This document shows, piece by piece, positions 1 to 8,841 of a DNA stretch of 41,431 nt. Both the position numbers and the translations under genes were made by a program. Source of the stretch: Bryobacterales bacterium (GTDB lineage: Bacteria; Acidobacteriota; Terriglobia; Bryobacterales; Bryobacteraceae); contig JAEUQC010000036.1 in NCBI GenBank assembly GCA_016789905.1, positions 1 to 41,431 of the forward strand, in the 5' to 3' direction. Under the pieces are notes generated by a model that was given only the letters and a program-made list of their open reading frames with translations, did no database searches and was not told where the DNA came from. Every line of letters starts with the position of its first letter. Position 1 is the first letter of the stretch.

Positions 1-36
1 GGCGCCGGAATCGAAATTGAGGAAACGAAAACGTGG

Positions 37-810
37 TTAGTTGCTCAACGTGAAATTCACGTCGATCTGGGTCTGCACTTCGACGGGTTCGCCGTTGAGC
101 TGCGTGGGCTTATAGACCCACTGACGGACCGCGTCGGTCGCGGCTGGGATCAACAGCGGGTGACCGCTGACCACCTGCAAATTCTGAATGGTGCCGTCCT
201 TGGCGATGACCGCGTTAAAGCGGACTGTGCCTTGGATACGGGCCTGCTTGGCCAACGGCGGGTAGGTCGGACGGACCATCTTGGCGATGTTGGCGGCCTG
301 GACGTTGCCGCCGACGCGGATGCGCTGCGGAGCGGCCGGCTTGGGCTTTTCCGCGGGCGGGGGGGGCGGCGGCGGGGGCGGCGCGGCCGTGGGAACGCTG
401 CCGATGATGCCACCGATAACGCCGCCGGCGGTACCGCCGGGAACGCCACCAGGAACACCGCCAACGACGCCAACGCCACCGGACATGGGAGGAGGCAGTT
501 CCTCTTCCTTAATCATGGCGATGTCTTTCGGAATGGTCTTCGGAGCCACCAGCCGGCCAGCGTCGAACTGGCGCGGAATGACCTTCACCACTTTCACCGG
601 CGCCGCCGCGGGAGGCGGAGGAGGAGGCGGAGGGGGCGGAGGCGGCGCGACCAGCATGGAGGCCAGTTGCGTCGGCTGCAGGCCTTCGAAGAAGATCATG
701 GGGAGAATCACACCCACCGCGATGAGGCAGGATTGGATCAGGAAGGAAATCAGCACCGTATAGGGCTTATTCGTTTTCCCGGTTCCTTCGACGAATGATT
801 GTTCGAACAT
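37..810 (-). CDS. tonB: Energy transducer TonB family protein
   Basis: This is a 257-residue TonB-type protein that would couple inner-membrane proton-motive force to outer-membrane receptors. A short cytoplasmic N-terminus is followed by one membrane segment at about residues 20-40. The periplasmic linker has a 12-proline run, a Gly/Val-rich stretch and a second 9-proline run. The C-terminal TonB_C domain (about 180-257) begins with RPTYPPLAKQARIQG and contains the VRQWVYKP signature. I chose the start at 810 because AAAGGA lies about 10 bases upstream. The open frame continues to 882, but that extension has no family resemblance. The gene is last in the minus-strand run, 75 bp after secF. 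ExbB/ExbD are not in the window. The window encodes four receptor-type proteins that could be partners, but that pairing is inference. Confidence 0.9.
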   Translation of the reverse strand: MFEQSFVEGTGKTNKPYTVLISFLIQSCLIAVGVILPMIFFEGLQPTQLASMLVAPPPPPPPPPPPPAAAPVKVVKVIPRQFDAGRLVAPKTIPKDIAMIKEEELPPPMSGGVGVVGGVPGGVPGGTAGGVIGGIIGSVPTAAPPPPPPPPPAEKPKPAAPQRIRVGGNVQAANIAKMVRPTYPPLAKQARIQGTVRFNAVIAKDGTIQNLQVVSGHPLLIPAATDAVRQWVYKPTQLNGEPVEVQTQIDVNFTLSN

Positions 811-885
811 ATCCGCATTCCTTTCAACCGGAGAGGATTCCGGCCTGGCAATTAGGGGCGGTTTGGGCCGCCAAGAACACAACGA

Positions 886-2082
886 CTACTTTACGGACTT
901 CACTTTGGCGGCAACCGACGGCGACGCGCTCGCGGTGGGCGGACCGGGCCGGCGGCTTTCCATCCAATCCCGCCACCAGATGAGGATTGGGCTGGCAATG
1001 AATATCGAAGAGTAGGTGCCAACGATAATTCCAACCACCAAGGCGAAGGAGAAGCCGTTGAGAACGGCTCCGCCGAAAAGCCAGAGCGAGGCGGCGGTGA
1101 TAAACGTCAGACCGGAAGTAAGAATGGTTCGGCTCAGCGTCTGGTTGATGCTGGCGTTGACAACGTATTCGAATTTTTCCTTCCGCATGCCGGGAAGGTT
1201 CTCCCGGATACGGTCGAAGACAACGATGGTGTCGTTCATCGAAAAACCGACAAGGGTAAGGAGAGCCGCGATGACGGTGAGCGATATCTCCTTGTCAAAA
1301 AGCGAGAACAGGCCGATGGTGATGATGGTGTCGTGGAAGACCGCGATGACGGCGGCCAAACCGTAGACAAACTCAAACCGGAAGGCGATGTAGATCAACA
1401 TGCCAAGCAGCGCAAGCAGCGTGGCATTGAGCGCTTGGGAGCGAAGTTCGGCGCCAACCTTGGGGCCGACAAGATCGAATCCGCGGACTTGGTAGGGAGC
1501 GACGAAGGCTTTGTCTTTCAGCACGGCGATCACCTGGGGGCTAACTCCATTGACACCGGCCAGTGCGTCGATGTTCCCAAGCAGTCCGCCTTTGTTGGAG
1601 TCGCGGAAGGCCGTGATCGCCTTGGCGAGGTCCTGCACCTGCTGTTCATTGTGGGAGGCGGCCAGCGGGCCGCGCAGTTCGTCGGCGATGCGGGCGGTGC
1701 CGATGTTGGAGAGGTCCAGTTTTCCCGCGCTGACGCCGCCGAAGGAGGCGGCCAGGTTATCGAGAATCAACTGGCGCGCGGCGGCCAGTTCGCGCTCATC
1801 GCGGAGTTCGGTGGAGATGAGCACTTCGTTGTTCGTGGTGTCGCGCTGCACGACAATGTCACCGGGAATTTTGGCGCTCAGGGCGGCACGGATCTGATCT
1901 TCGGTAACGTTGTTCTGGAACCGCACAGTGGTGACCGTGCCGCCCTTGAAGTCAATCCCGTACCGGGGACCGCCTTTCATAATCAGGCTGCCGATGCCCG
2001 CCGCTGTCAGAATGAGGGAGACAATGATGAAGGGCCATTTCTTCCCTAGGAAGTCGAAGTTCGTGTTCTTGAAAATTTCCAT
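886..2082 (-). CDS. secF: Protein translocase subunit SecF
   Basis: SecF is 398 residues here. With SecD it uses the proton gradient to help pull secreted proteins through SecYEG on the periplasmic side. Residues about 18-36 form the first membrane segment and are followed by the family signature GIDFKGGT. A periplasmic domain comes next, then five C-terminal membrane segments that include FRFEFVYGLAAVIAVFHD and the RND-type motif SMNDTIVVFDRIREN. The length is slightly above typical SecF (about 300-330 residues), because of a longer periplasmic region and a charged tail. It lies 167 bp downstream of secD, a larger gap than elsewhere in this operon, so a private promoter is possible. Confidence 0.96.
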   Translation of the reverse strand: MEIFKNTNFDFLGKKWPFIIVSLILTAAGIGSLIMKGGPRYGIDFKGGTVTTVRFQNNVTEDQIRAALSAKIPGDIVVQRDTTNNEVLISTELRDERELAAARQLILDNLAASFGGVSAGKLDLSNIGTARIADELRGPLAASHNEQQVQDLAKAITAFRDSNKGGLLGNIDALAGVNGVSPQVIAVLKDKAFVAPYQVRGFDLVGPKVGAELRSQALNATLLALLGMLIYIAFRFEFVYGLAAVIAVFHDTIITIGLFSLFDKEISLTVIAALLTLVGFSMNDTIVVFDRIRENLPGMRKEKFEYVVNASINQTLSRTILTSGLTFITAASLWLFGGAVLNGFSFALVVGIIVGTYSSIFIASPILIWWRDWMESRRPGPPTASASPSVAAKVKSVK

Positions 2083-2156
2083 GAATTACTGCTAGCGGTC
2101 GCCTTGACGGTTGGACACCAAGTTCGAACAACTAGTTCCCGCTTGATCTCAGAAAA

Positions 2157-2184
2157 AGTATCACAATTTGCTGACTGCTTACAA
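2157..2184 (-). promoter_or_regulatory. Possible promoter for secF
   Basis: On the minus strand TTGTAA (2184-2179) and GATACT (2162-2157) are separated by 16 bases, and the -10 is preceded by TG as in extended -10 promoters. Each hexamer matches the sigma-70 consensus at four of six positions. It sits in the unusually long 167-bp gap between secD and secF. This is a pattern match only. Confidence 0.3.
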
Positions 2185-2249
2185 ACACCGGCAAGTACTA
2201 GTCCGGAGGGGCATGCCCATAGACCATTTGGCGGTGTCAAAAAATACCG

Positions 2250-3869
2250 TTAGATGCTCAACGTGGTCAACTGCTTGTTGCCGGACAGTTCCCAATCGAA
2301 GATGAATTTGGAAATAAAAACCGCGGTGAAGATGTTGGCGATGAGGCCGATCACCAGCGTAAGGGCGAACCCTTTAACAGCCGTGGAGCCGAAGGCGAAG
2401 AGGAACGCGCACGATACGACCGTGGTGACGTGCGTATCGATGATGGTGACGAACGCCTTGTCAAAGCCGGCGTGAACACCGGCCAGCACGCCCTTGCCAT
2501 TGCGCAGTTCTTCACGAATCCGTTCGAAAATAAGCACGTTGGAATCCACCGCCATGCCGATGGTGAGAATGAACCCGGCGATGCCAGGAAGCGTCAACAC
2601 GGCGCCGAAGTAGGCAAGCGCCGCGAGCAGAATGATGCCGTTCAGGATGAGCGCGAGCGTGGCGTTGATGCCGGCGCGCTTGTAGTAAACCAGCATAACG
2701 AGCACGACCACGCTGACGCCGACGATGCCGGCCATCAGGCCATCGCGAATCGAATCGGCGCCGAGCGACGGACCAACCGTGCGCTCTTCCAGATAGACAA
2801 TGCCGGCGGGCAGCGAGCCCGAGGTGAGCGTAAGCGCCAGGTCGCTGGCAGAGGTCTGGTCGCCGATTCCGGTGATGCGCCCGGAATCCTCAATCTTGTT
2901 CTGAATGGTGGCGACGGAGAAAATCTGGTTATCAAGAACAACGGCGAGCTTGTTATTGATATTGGCTTCCGTGAAACGGCCAAAGCGCTTGGAAGCGTCC
3001 TGGGAAAGGGTGAACGACGTTTCCCACTTGCCGAACTCATCCTGCGAAGGGCGCGCATTGCGGAGGTCGCGGCCGGTGACCACGGCGTTACGGCCGAGCA
3101 GCCACCAGGATTCGCCCTGCGCACCTGGGCGCACTTTTTCCCGCACGACGATGGTGCCAAGCGGCAACACGCCGCCGTTCTGGCTAAGCGCCTGCGCGCG
3201 ATCCGGGAAGGGTCCGCCCTTGACTTCCGTGATGGAGAGCATGGCCGCGGCGGAGATAAGCGCCTTCACACGAGCCGGGTCGTCCACGCCCGGCATCTGC
3301 ACCAACACTTCAGATTCGTTCTTCGATCCGCCGCGCTGCTGCACGGTGGCTTCCGTAAGGCCCAGACCGTTGATTCGATTTTCGATGGTGCGGATGGAGC
3401 GTTCCAGCGTATCCTTGCGCAGCGCGCCGGCTTCGGTGGGCTTGTAGTTCAGCTTGAAGTCGCTGCTGGAAACCGAGTTCATGTTCCACGAGGCGAAGCG
3501 AGAATTAACAATTTCGCGCAGGCCGGCCACCTTGTCCACCGGCACGCCCTTGATGAGAATTTCAATAGTCTCGGCGTCTTCAATGCGTGTGGGGTCGTTG
3601 CGGTCGATGGCCGTGTAGGTCACGCCGTCCTTCTGCATTTCGGTCTTTAGCCGGTCAATGGTCTGGTCGGCTTCGGCCTTAAAGGCATCCTGCGCCTGCA
3701 CCTGGAGCACGAGTTGGCTGCCGCCCTTCAGATCGAGACCGAGCTTGATGTTGTCGTTCCAGTTCTTCACCAACTCGTCTTTGCTCTTGGGAAGGCCGAT
3801 GATTCCATACACACAGATGAGTAGAATCACCACCACAAAAATCGCTTTGTTACGCAGGGTACTGTTCAT
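2250..3869 (-). CDS. secD: Protein translocase subunit SecD
   Basis: SecD is 539 residues here and partners SecF in the SecDF-YajC accessory complex of the Sec translocon. An N-terminal membrane segment (about 8-26) is followed by KLGLDLKGGSQLVLQV, the SecD hallmark. Next come the P1 periplasmic head and base domains, with the conserved stretch IENRINGLGLTEATVQQRG. The C-terminal part carries five membrane segments and the motif GMAVDSNVLIFERIREE. The length is normal for bacterial SecD. The gene starts 27 bp after yajC, so the two are very likely cotranscribed. No frameshift or missing core motif is visible. Confidence 0.97.
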   Translation of the reverse strand: MNSTLRNKAIFVVVILLICVYGIIGLPKSKDELVKNWNDNIKLGLDLKGGSQLVLQVQAQDAFKAEADQTIDRLKTEMQKDGVTYTAIDRNDPTRIEDAETIEILIKGVPVDKVAGLREIVNSRFASWNMNSVSSSDFKLNYKPTEAGALRKDTLERSIRTIENRINGLGLTEATVQQRGGSKNESEVLVQMPGVDDPARVKALISAAAMLSITEVKGGPFPDRAQALSQNGGVLPLGTIVVREKVRPGAQGESWWLLGRNAVVTGRDLRNARPSQDEFGKWETSFTLSQDASKRFGRFTEANINNKLAVVLDNQIFSVATIQNKIEDSGRITGIGDQTSASDLALTLTSGSLPAGIVYLEERTVGPSLGADSIRDGLMAGIVGVSVVVLVMLVYYKRAGINATLALILNGIILLAALAYFGAVLTLPGIAGFILTIGMAVDSNVLIFERIREELRNGKGVLAGVHAGFDKAFVTIIDTHVTTVVSCAFLFAFGSTAVKGFALTLVIGLIANIFTAVFISKFIFDWELSGNKQLTTLSI

Positions 3870-3896
3870 TGCTAATGCTCTTGTTCAAAAAAATCT

Positions 3897-4211
3897 TTAC
3901 GTGGCCGAGGTTGAGGGATTCTGCAGCGACGCGACGGCACTGCGCGCCAATTGAAGTTTCACATTGTCGGGCTTCACTTTGATCACTACAGTGTCGTCGG
4001 TTCCGATGTCGACGATCATCCCGACCAAACCGCCGCTCGTGACGACAATATCGCCCTTTTTCAGATTCTGCAACATCTGCGCGGTCTGCTTCTTCTGCCG
4101 CTGCATGGGCAGGAAGAGCAAAAAATAGAAGATGCCGAAGATGGCAACCATCGGCAGAAAGCCGAGCACGGAATTCAACGGCGATGATGAGACGAAAAGG
4201 CTGAGAGTCAC
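3897..4211 (-). CDS. yajC: Preprotein translocase subunit YajC
   Basis: YajC is a small single-pass membrane protein (104 residues) that associates with SecDF. A hydrophobic segment at about residues 16-36 ends in LPMQRQKKQ, the typical YajC junction. It is followed by the conserved cytoplasmic core LKKGDIVVTSGGLVGMI. The ATG overlaps the stop codon of tgt by four bases (ATGA), which suggests translational coupling. The tgt-yajC-secD-secF order is a widely conserved bacterial arrangement and supports the assignment. Confidence 0.95.
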   Translation of the reverse strand: MTLSLFVSSSPLNSVLGFLPMVAIFGIFYFLLFLPMQRQKKQTAQMLQNLKKGDIVVTSGGLVGMIVDIGTDDTVVIKVKPDNVKLQLARSAVASLQNPSTSAT

Positions 4212-5389
4212 TCGGTTCCTACCACCGTTGCGATCCGGCGCGTGCGAAGAAGTTCAGGAAATTCCCCAAGCAAAATAGACTGCCTGATCCGTCTCATGAT
4301 GTCAAGGTAATGCCGCATATTGTGCAGCGTGCCTAGTACTGAAAACAGGATTTCGCCGGCCAGAAACAGGTGGCGCAGGTACGATTTGGAGAAGTTGCGG
4401 CAGGTGTAGCAGGAGCAGGCGGGGTCCAGGGCACCACGGTCGTCGCGGTATCGCGAATTCTTAATAATCACCTTGCCCTCCGACGTGAAGAGGCAGCCGT
4501 TACGGGCGTTACGGGAAGGCATGACGCAATCCATCATATCCACACCACGAGCCACATATTCAATTAATTCTTCAGGTTTTCCAACACCCATGACGTACCG
4601 CGGCTTTTCGCGCGGCAGCAGCGGTGTGGTGATTTCGGTCATGGCAAGTGATTCTTCGCGCGGCTCGCCCACGGAAAGTCCGCCAATGGCATAGCCGGGC
4701 GCATTCAGTTCCAGCAGTTTCTCCGCGCATTCCACCCGAAGTTCGGCCGACATGGCGCCTTGCACAATCGGGAACAGCGCCTGCCGGGAGGTATCGAAAT
4801 GGCGGTAGTGGCGGAAGGCCTGGCCGGCCCAGCGGATCGTGCGCTGCATGGACTGACGTACCTCCTTCATGGATGGGGGCGGGTATTCCAGGCATTCGTC
4901 GAGCACCATCATGATGTCGGAGCCAAGGGCGCGCTGCACATCCACCGTCGATTCGGGCGTAAACAGATGCTTGTCGCCATTCAAGTGGGAGTGGAACACG
5001 ACGCCCTGTTCGGTCACCTTGCGAATCTTGCTGAGCGAGAAAACCTGGAATCCGCCGGAATCGGTGAGAATGGCGCGAGGCCAGCGGATGTATTCATGCA
5101 GGCCGCCAAAATCGCGAATGAGTTCATGGCCCGGGCGCAGGAACAGGTGGTAGGTGTTTGAGAGAATGATCTTGGCGTCGAGGTCCCGTTCCAGTTGCGC
5201 CGGCGTAAGTCCCTTTACCGTCCCTTGCGTGCCGACTGGCATGAACACAGGGGTTTCGATGGTTCCATGGGCCGTGTGCAACAGCCCGGCGCGGGCGCCG
5301 GTTTCAGGACATTGGGCTTGCAGTTCAAAGCGCAGGCCTTCGGTGAGGGAGTGGTTAGAGTCCAAGGTACGTGCGGAGACGGAGCTCAT
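4208..5389 (-). CDS. tgt: tRNA-guanine(34) transglycosylase (queuine tRNA-ribosyltransferase)
   Basis: Tgt exchanges guanine-34 for the queuosine precursor preQ1 in tRNAs with GUN anticodons. The 393-residue protein has all expected blocks: the substrate loop LTDSGGFQVFSL near residue 110, IGGLSVGEP, the segment with the catalytic aspartate GVDMMDCVMPSRNARNG, and the zinc site C-x-C-x2-C followed by the histidine of GTLHNMRHY. About 20 residues precede the usual family N-terminus, so a slightly later start is possible. AAAGG lies directly against the annotated ATG, which is closer than ideal. It lies 73 bp after the permease gene and overlaps yajC. Confidence 0.96.
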   Translation of the reverse strand: MSSVSARTLDSNHSLTEGLRFELQAQCPETGARAGLLHTAHGTIETPVFMPVGTQGTVKGLTPAQLERDLDAKIILSNTYHLFLRPGHELIRDFGGLHEYIRWPRAILTDSGGFQVFSLSKIRKVTEQGVVFHSHLNGDKHLFTPESTVDVQRALGSDIMMVLDECLEYPPPSMKEVRQSMQRTIRWAGQAFRHYRHFDTSRQALFPIVQGAMSAELRVECAEKLLELNAPGYAIGGLSVGEPREESLAMTEITTPLLPREKPRYVMGVGKPEELIEYVARGVDMMDCVMPSRNARNGCLFTSEGKVIIKNSRYRDDRGALDPACSCYTCRNFSKSYLRHLFLAGEILFSVLGTLHNMRHYLDIMRRIRQSILLGEFPELLRTRRIATVVGTE

Positions 5390-5462
5390 CCTTTGATTTA
5401 GATTTCGGCCATGTAGATTTCGACGGCGCCGGCAAGCGGAAAGGCAAGGCGAAGCGCGCGCA

Positions 5463-6665
5463 TTATTCGTAGCGTAACGCTTCCGTGGGATTGAGGCGCG
5501 AGGCGCGGTTGGCCGGCAGAATGCCGAAGATCAAACCGACGAGAAACGATGTGGTAAACGCAACGGCGACGGAGATGGGCGAGATGGGGATATCGATGCC
5601 GCCGAAGTAGCCCGCGCTCCACGGCATGGCAACGCCAAGCAGAATGCCCAGCAGCCCGCCGCCGACGCTAATCATGACGGCTTCGGCGAGAAACTGCGTA
5701 AGCACGGCCCGGCGCGTGGCGCCAATGGCCAGGCGGATGCCGATTTCCCGCGTGCGCTCCGTAACGGTGACCAGCATGATGTTCATGATGCCGATGCCGG
5801 AAATGAGCAGTGTGATGGCCGAAACCAGGATGAGCACAACGGTCAGAATGAGCGCGATGTTTTCAGCGGCGGCGAGAATGCCGGTGAGGTTGTCCACATA
5901 GTATTTCGCGCCGGCGCGGTGGCGGCTTTCGAGCAGCGCCTGCACCTGCTTGGTGAGCGGAACGACGTCGCCGGGGTCGCGCGCCTGCACGTACATGGGG
6001 TCAATGCGTTCCTCGCTGGTAAGGTATTTCAGCACCGTGATGGGAACAAGAATCGTTTCGGTGGAGAGTTCGGAAAGGCCGAAGCTATCGGTCTTTTCGC
6101 GGAAGGCGCCGATGATGGTGAACTGCAGGCCCTGGATTTTGACGACCTGGCCAATGGCGTTCGACTGGCTGCCGTAAAGCTTAATGGCGAGTTTCTCCGT
6201 CAGCATGGCAACGCGGTTGCGCAGGGCGACATCGTCGGCCTGCATGACGCGCCCGAAGGAGTTCACCAGGTTGCGCACCGGGGCGTATTGTTCATCGGAG
6301 CCTATGATTTTCACGTCGCGCACCTTGCCCTGAATCACCATCTGGTCATAGAGCGTCATCACGCCGGTAACAGCACTGGCGCGGCCCGGGAAGGCGGCGC
6401 GGACGGCGGCAACGTCGGCGATTTTCACGAAGTCGGCTTCCACCTGGGTGCCGGTGCGGTTGCCGGCTTCGTAGTAGGCGATGATGAGATTCGACCCGAT
6501 GCCGCGAATCTGCTCCAGCACGTAATCGCGGCTGGTGAGCGAGATGGTGACGACGAGAATAACCGAGGCGTTGCCGATAACCAGGCCAAGGGCGGTGAGC
6601 AGCGTACGAACCCGATTGGCCTGTAGCGCCTGCAGGCTGGAGCGGAGCACTTCACGCCAGTTCAT
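5463..6665 (-). CDS. ABC transporter permease, MacB/FtsX type
   Basis: This 400-residue protein has the MacB-type permease layout. One N-terminal membrane segment (about 20-45, in RTLLTALGLVIGNASVILVV) is followed by a periplasmic MacB_PCD-like domain (about 50-250). The C-terminal FtsX domain has three membrane segments and the conserved ERTREIGIRLAIGATRRAVLTQFLAEA. It ends with LPANRASRLNPTEALRYE, the usual end of this family. Such permeases work with a separate ATPase and often a membrane-fusion protein for export of lipoproteins, peptides or drugs. Neither partner is in the window. The gene starts 4 bp after the TPR gene ends, so the two are probably cotranscribed. Confidence 0.9.
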   Translation of the reverse strand: MNWREVLRSSLQALQANRVRTLLTALGLVIGNASVILVVTISLTSRDYVLEQIRGIGSNLIIAYYEAGNRTGTQVEADFVKIADVAAVRAAFPGRASAVTGVMTLYDQMVIQGKVRDVKIIGSDEQYAPVRNLVNSFGRVMQADDVALRNRVAMLTEKLAIKLYGSQSNAIGQVVKIQGLQFTIIGAFREKTDSFGLSELSTETILVPITVLKYLTSEERIDPMYVQARDPGDVVPLTKQVQALLESRHRAGAKYYVDNLTGILAAAENIALILTVVLILVSAITLLISGIGIMNIMLVTVTERTREIGIRLAIGATRRAVLTQFLAEAVMISVGGGLLGILLGVAMPWSAGYFGGIDIPISPISVAVAFTTSFLVGLIFGILPANRASRLNPTEALRYE

Positions 6666-6669
6666 GGGA

Positions 6670-7521
6670 TCAGGCGCCGCCCGCTTGCTTCAACAGTTTC
6701 TGGGCCTCTTCGCGGGATGGCAAATCTGGGTGCGGCGGCAATTGCAGATACTGCCGCAGCAGGGCGCGCGCGGCGGGCAGGTTCTGCTTGGCTTCAATGT
6801 GAATGCGCGCGGTTTGGAAGAGCACTTGCGGATGTTTGGGCGAGTGAACGGCGGCACGATCAAGCCACTGCACGGCTTCGGGAATGCGGGCGCGGCGGGA
6901 TAGAAACTGGGCGACATCGAGCAGGCGGCCGACGGATTTGGGGGCCAGTTCAACAGCGCGCCGAAGCTGGCGTTCCGCGGTGGCGAAATCCTTGCGCCCC
7001 TCGGCGAGCTTGGCGGTGGCGAAGGCCTCTTCGGCCGCGTCCACCGCTTTGATTTTCGGGAGCAGCGCCTGCGCCTTATCCAGGCCGCCACCCAGAAAGC
7101 CAGGAGCCTGCAGGTAGTATTCGAAAAGATCGTTGAGCGCTTCGCCATTGGCAGGTTCGAGTTCCACCGCTTTCTCAAAATTCTGGCGGGCCTTGGAAGC
7201 GTAGCCCGGCGCCGCCAGCGCGAATGCGGTTTCGGCGCGGCGGCCGAAGGCGCGGCCCAGCCAGTGGCGCGCGGTGGAACTGGCCGGGTCGCTGGCGGCG
7301 GCCCGTTCAAAAAATTCGCAGGCCTTTTTGTAGTCTCCCATCCCGTAGGCGGCCTTACCGGCGAGCAGTGGCGCCGCCGCATCGCGGGAAAGCAGCGGCT
7401 GCGCCGCTGCCAGCGCCTCCTGGTAGCGCGTCTGGCGGTAGAGCTCTTCGGCCGCCTGGAGTTCCGCGGAAGCGGCCCGCAGAACGGCGCACACAGTGAA
7501 AGCAGCGGCGAGTTTCAACAT
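6670..7521 (-). CDS. Exported tetratricopeptide-repeat protein
   Basis: This 283-residue protein has a likely signal peptide (MLKLAAAFTVCAVLRAASA) followed almost entirely by helical TPR-type repeats. Examples are the segments around LYRQTRYQEALAAAQPLL, AAYGMGDYKKACEFFERAAASDP and ARQNFEKAVELEPANGEALN. TPRs bind other proteins, so a periplasmic scaffold is likely, but the partner cannot be read from the sequence. It is the first gene of the minus-strand run, 4 bp upstream of the MacB-like permease. It diverges from another secreted TPR protein at 7627. Whether it assists the permease is inference. Confidence 0.8.
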   Translation of the reverse strand: MLKLAAAFTVCAVLRAASAELQAAEELYRQTRYQEALAAAQPLLSRDAAAPLLAGKAAYGMGDYKKACEFFERAAASDPASSTARHWLGRAFGRRAETAFALAAPGYASKARQNFEKAVELEPANGEALNDLFEYYLQAPGFLGGGLDKAQALLPKIKAVDAAEEAFATAKLAEGRKDFATAERQLRRAVELAPKSVGRLLDVAQFLSRRARIPEAVQWLDRAAVHSPKHPQVLFQTARIHIEAKQNLPAARALLRQYLQLPPHPDLPSREEAQKLLKQAGGA

Positions 7522-7626
7522 CCGTACCTTCCCATGGTAACGCGGGGACGACGGAAATCATCCCTACAGTAGCGCGAGTATAGTATCGTGGGATTTGGCA
7601 GAAACTCACCCCGTTGGAGGTTCGAA
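7522..7626. promoter_or_regulatory. Divergent intergenic region with possible promoter
   Basis: This 105-bp gap separates the divergent TPR genes and must carry or adjoin both promoters. On the plus strand TATAGT at 7579-7584 is a reasonable -10 element, but no convincing -35 sits 16-18 bases upstream. GGAGG at about 7615-7619 is a clear ribosome binding site for the gene starting at 7627. Confidence 0.35.
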
Positions 7627-8784
7627 ATGAAGAAATTGCAGAGATTGTTGAGTTTGACAGCCCTGATGGCGCTGTTCACGTTCGGAGCGATGGCGCAGAC
7701 GGCGTCGCTGGAAGGCGAAGTGAAGGGCGAGGACGGCAAGCCGCTGAAAGACGCGCTGATCAAGCTGGAACGTAAGGACATAAAGGGTTCGTACAAAGTA
7801 AAGACGAACAAGAAGGGCCAGTGGTTCCACGCCGGCCTGCCGTTGGGCACTTACGACATCATGTGCGAAGTGGAAGGGAAAGTGGTGGATACGGTGAAGG
7901 GTGTTCGCACGCGCCTGGGCGATCCGCTGCCCGTGAATTTCGACCTTTCAAAGATGGCCGCGCAACGCAAGGCCATGGAGCAGGCCGCTTCCACCGGCCA
8001 GGTCACCGAAGAGATGTCGCGCGAAATGACCAAGGAGCAGAAAGAAGCCCTGGAAAAAGCGACCAAGGAACGCGCGGCCGCGCTGGCGAAGAACAAGGAG
8101 TTGAACGATGCCTTCAACGCCGGCATGGAAAACCTGAAGACGAAGAACTTCCCGGCGTCGATTGAGGCCTTCGATAAGGCCGCGGGCATTGATCCGAAAC
8201 AGGTGGTGATCTGGGCCAACAAGGCCGAAGCGCACGTGGGCTTCGCCGGCACGAAGACGGGGGATGAGCAGATCGCCGAACTGAACAAGGGCATGGAAGC
8301 CTACGGCAAAGCGCTGGAACTGAAGCCGGACGACGCGGGCATGCACAACAACTACGCGCTCGCGCTGGCCAAGGCGAAGAAGTATCCGGAAGCGCAGGCC
8401 GAACTCGACAAAGCGGCGCAACTCGACGCGCCGAACGCCGGCCGCTACTACTACAACCTGGGCGCCATTCTGACGAACGTGAACCAGTTGGAACCGGCCA
8501 GCATCGCCTTCAAGAAAGCCATTGAAGCCGACCCCAACTACGCCGACGCGCACTACCAATACGGCCTGTACCTGTTCAGCAAGGCGACCATTACGCCGGA
8601 CGGGAAGACGGTTCCGGTGGCGGGCACGACGGAAGCGTTCCAGAAGTATTTGGAACTGAAGCCGGACGGCCAATTCGCCGACGCGGCCAAGGGCATGTTG
8701 CAGGCGACTGGCGCCGCCGTGCAGACGGAGTACAAGAACCCGAACGCCCCGGCCGCCAAGAAGAGCACCACCAAAAAGAAGTAA
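7627..8784 (+). CDS. Secreted carboxypeptidase-regulatory-like / TPR protein
   Basis: This 385-residue protein starts at MKKLQRLL, six bases after GGAGG; the open frame extends 13 codons further upstream without a ribosome site. A signal peptide ends near AMAQ. Residues about 24-95 form a carboxypeptidase-regulatory-like beta-sandwich (SLEGEVKGEDGKPLKDALIKL, then GTYDIMCEVEGK). A charged helical linker with KEQKEALEKATKERAAALAKNKE follows. The C-terminal half (about 165-350) has TPR units such as AYGKALELKPDDAGMHNNYALALAKAKKYPEAQAELDKA, and the tail is lysine-rich. A role in cell-envelope protein interaction is likely, but no substrate can be named. A strong terminator follows. Confidence 0.85.
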   Translation: MKKLQRLLSLTALMALFTFGAMAQTASLEGEVKGEDGKPLKDALIKLERKDIKGSYKVKTNKKGQWFHAGLPLGTYDIMCEVEGKVVDTVKGVRTRLGDPLPVNFDLSKMAAQRKAMEQAASTGQVTEEMSREMTKEQKEALEKATKERAAALAKNKELNDAFNAGMENLKTKNFPASIEAFDKAAGIDPKQVVIWANKAEAHVGFAGTKTGDEQIAELNKGMEAYGKALELKPDDAGMHNNYALALAKAKKYPEAQAELDKAAQLDAPNAGRYYYNLGAILTNVNQLEPASIAFKKAIEADPNYADAHYQYGLYLFSKATITPDGKTVPVAGTTEAFQKYLELKPDGQFADAAKGMLQATGAAVQTEYKNPNAPAAKKSTTKKK

Positions 8785-8795
8785 CAGCTTGCCGG

Positions 8796-8829
8796 AAAAG
8801 GGCGTCCATTGCTTTGGACGCCCTTTTTC
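8796..8829 (+). terminator. Rho-independent terminator
   Basis: The arm AAAAGGGCGTCC (8796-8807) pairs with GGACGCCCTTTT (8816-8827) across an 8-base loop and runs into a T-tract. It lies 11 bp after the stop of the TPR gene and just before the small zinc-ribbon gene. Confidence 0.9.
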
Positions 8830-8841
8830 TGTTTGAACGCC

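Noticed and set aside
2430..3650. Long plus-strand open frame opposite secD
   Set aside because: It is antisense to an intact secD, and its His/Gly/Arg-rich protein has no family pattern. It is a GC-rich shadow frame.
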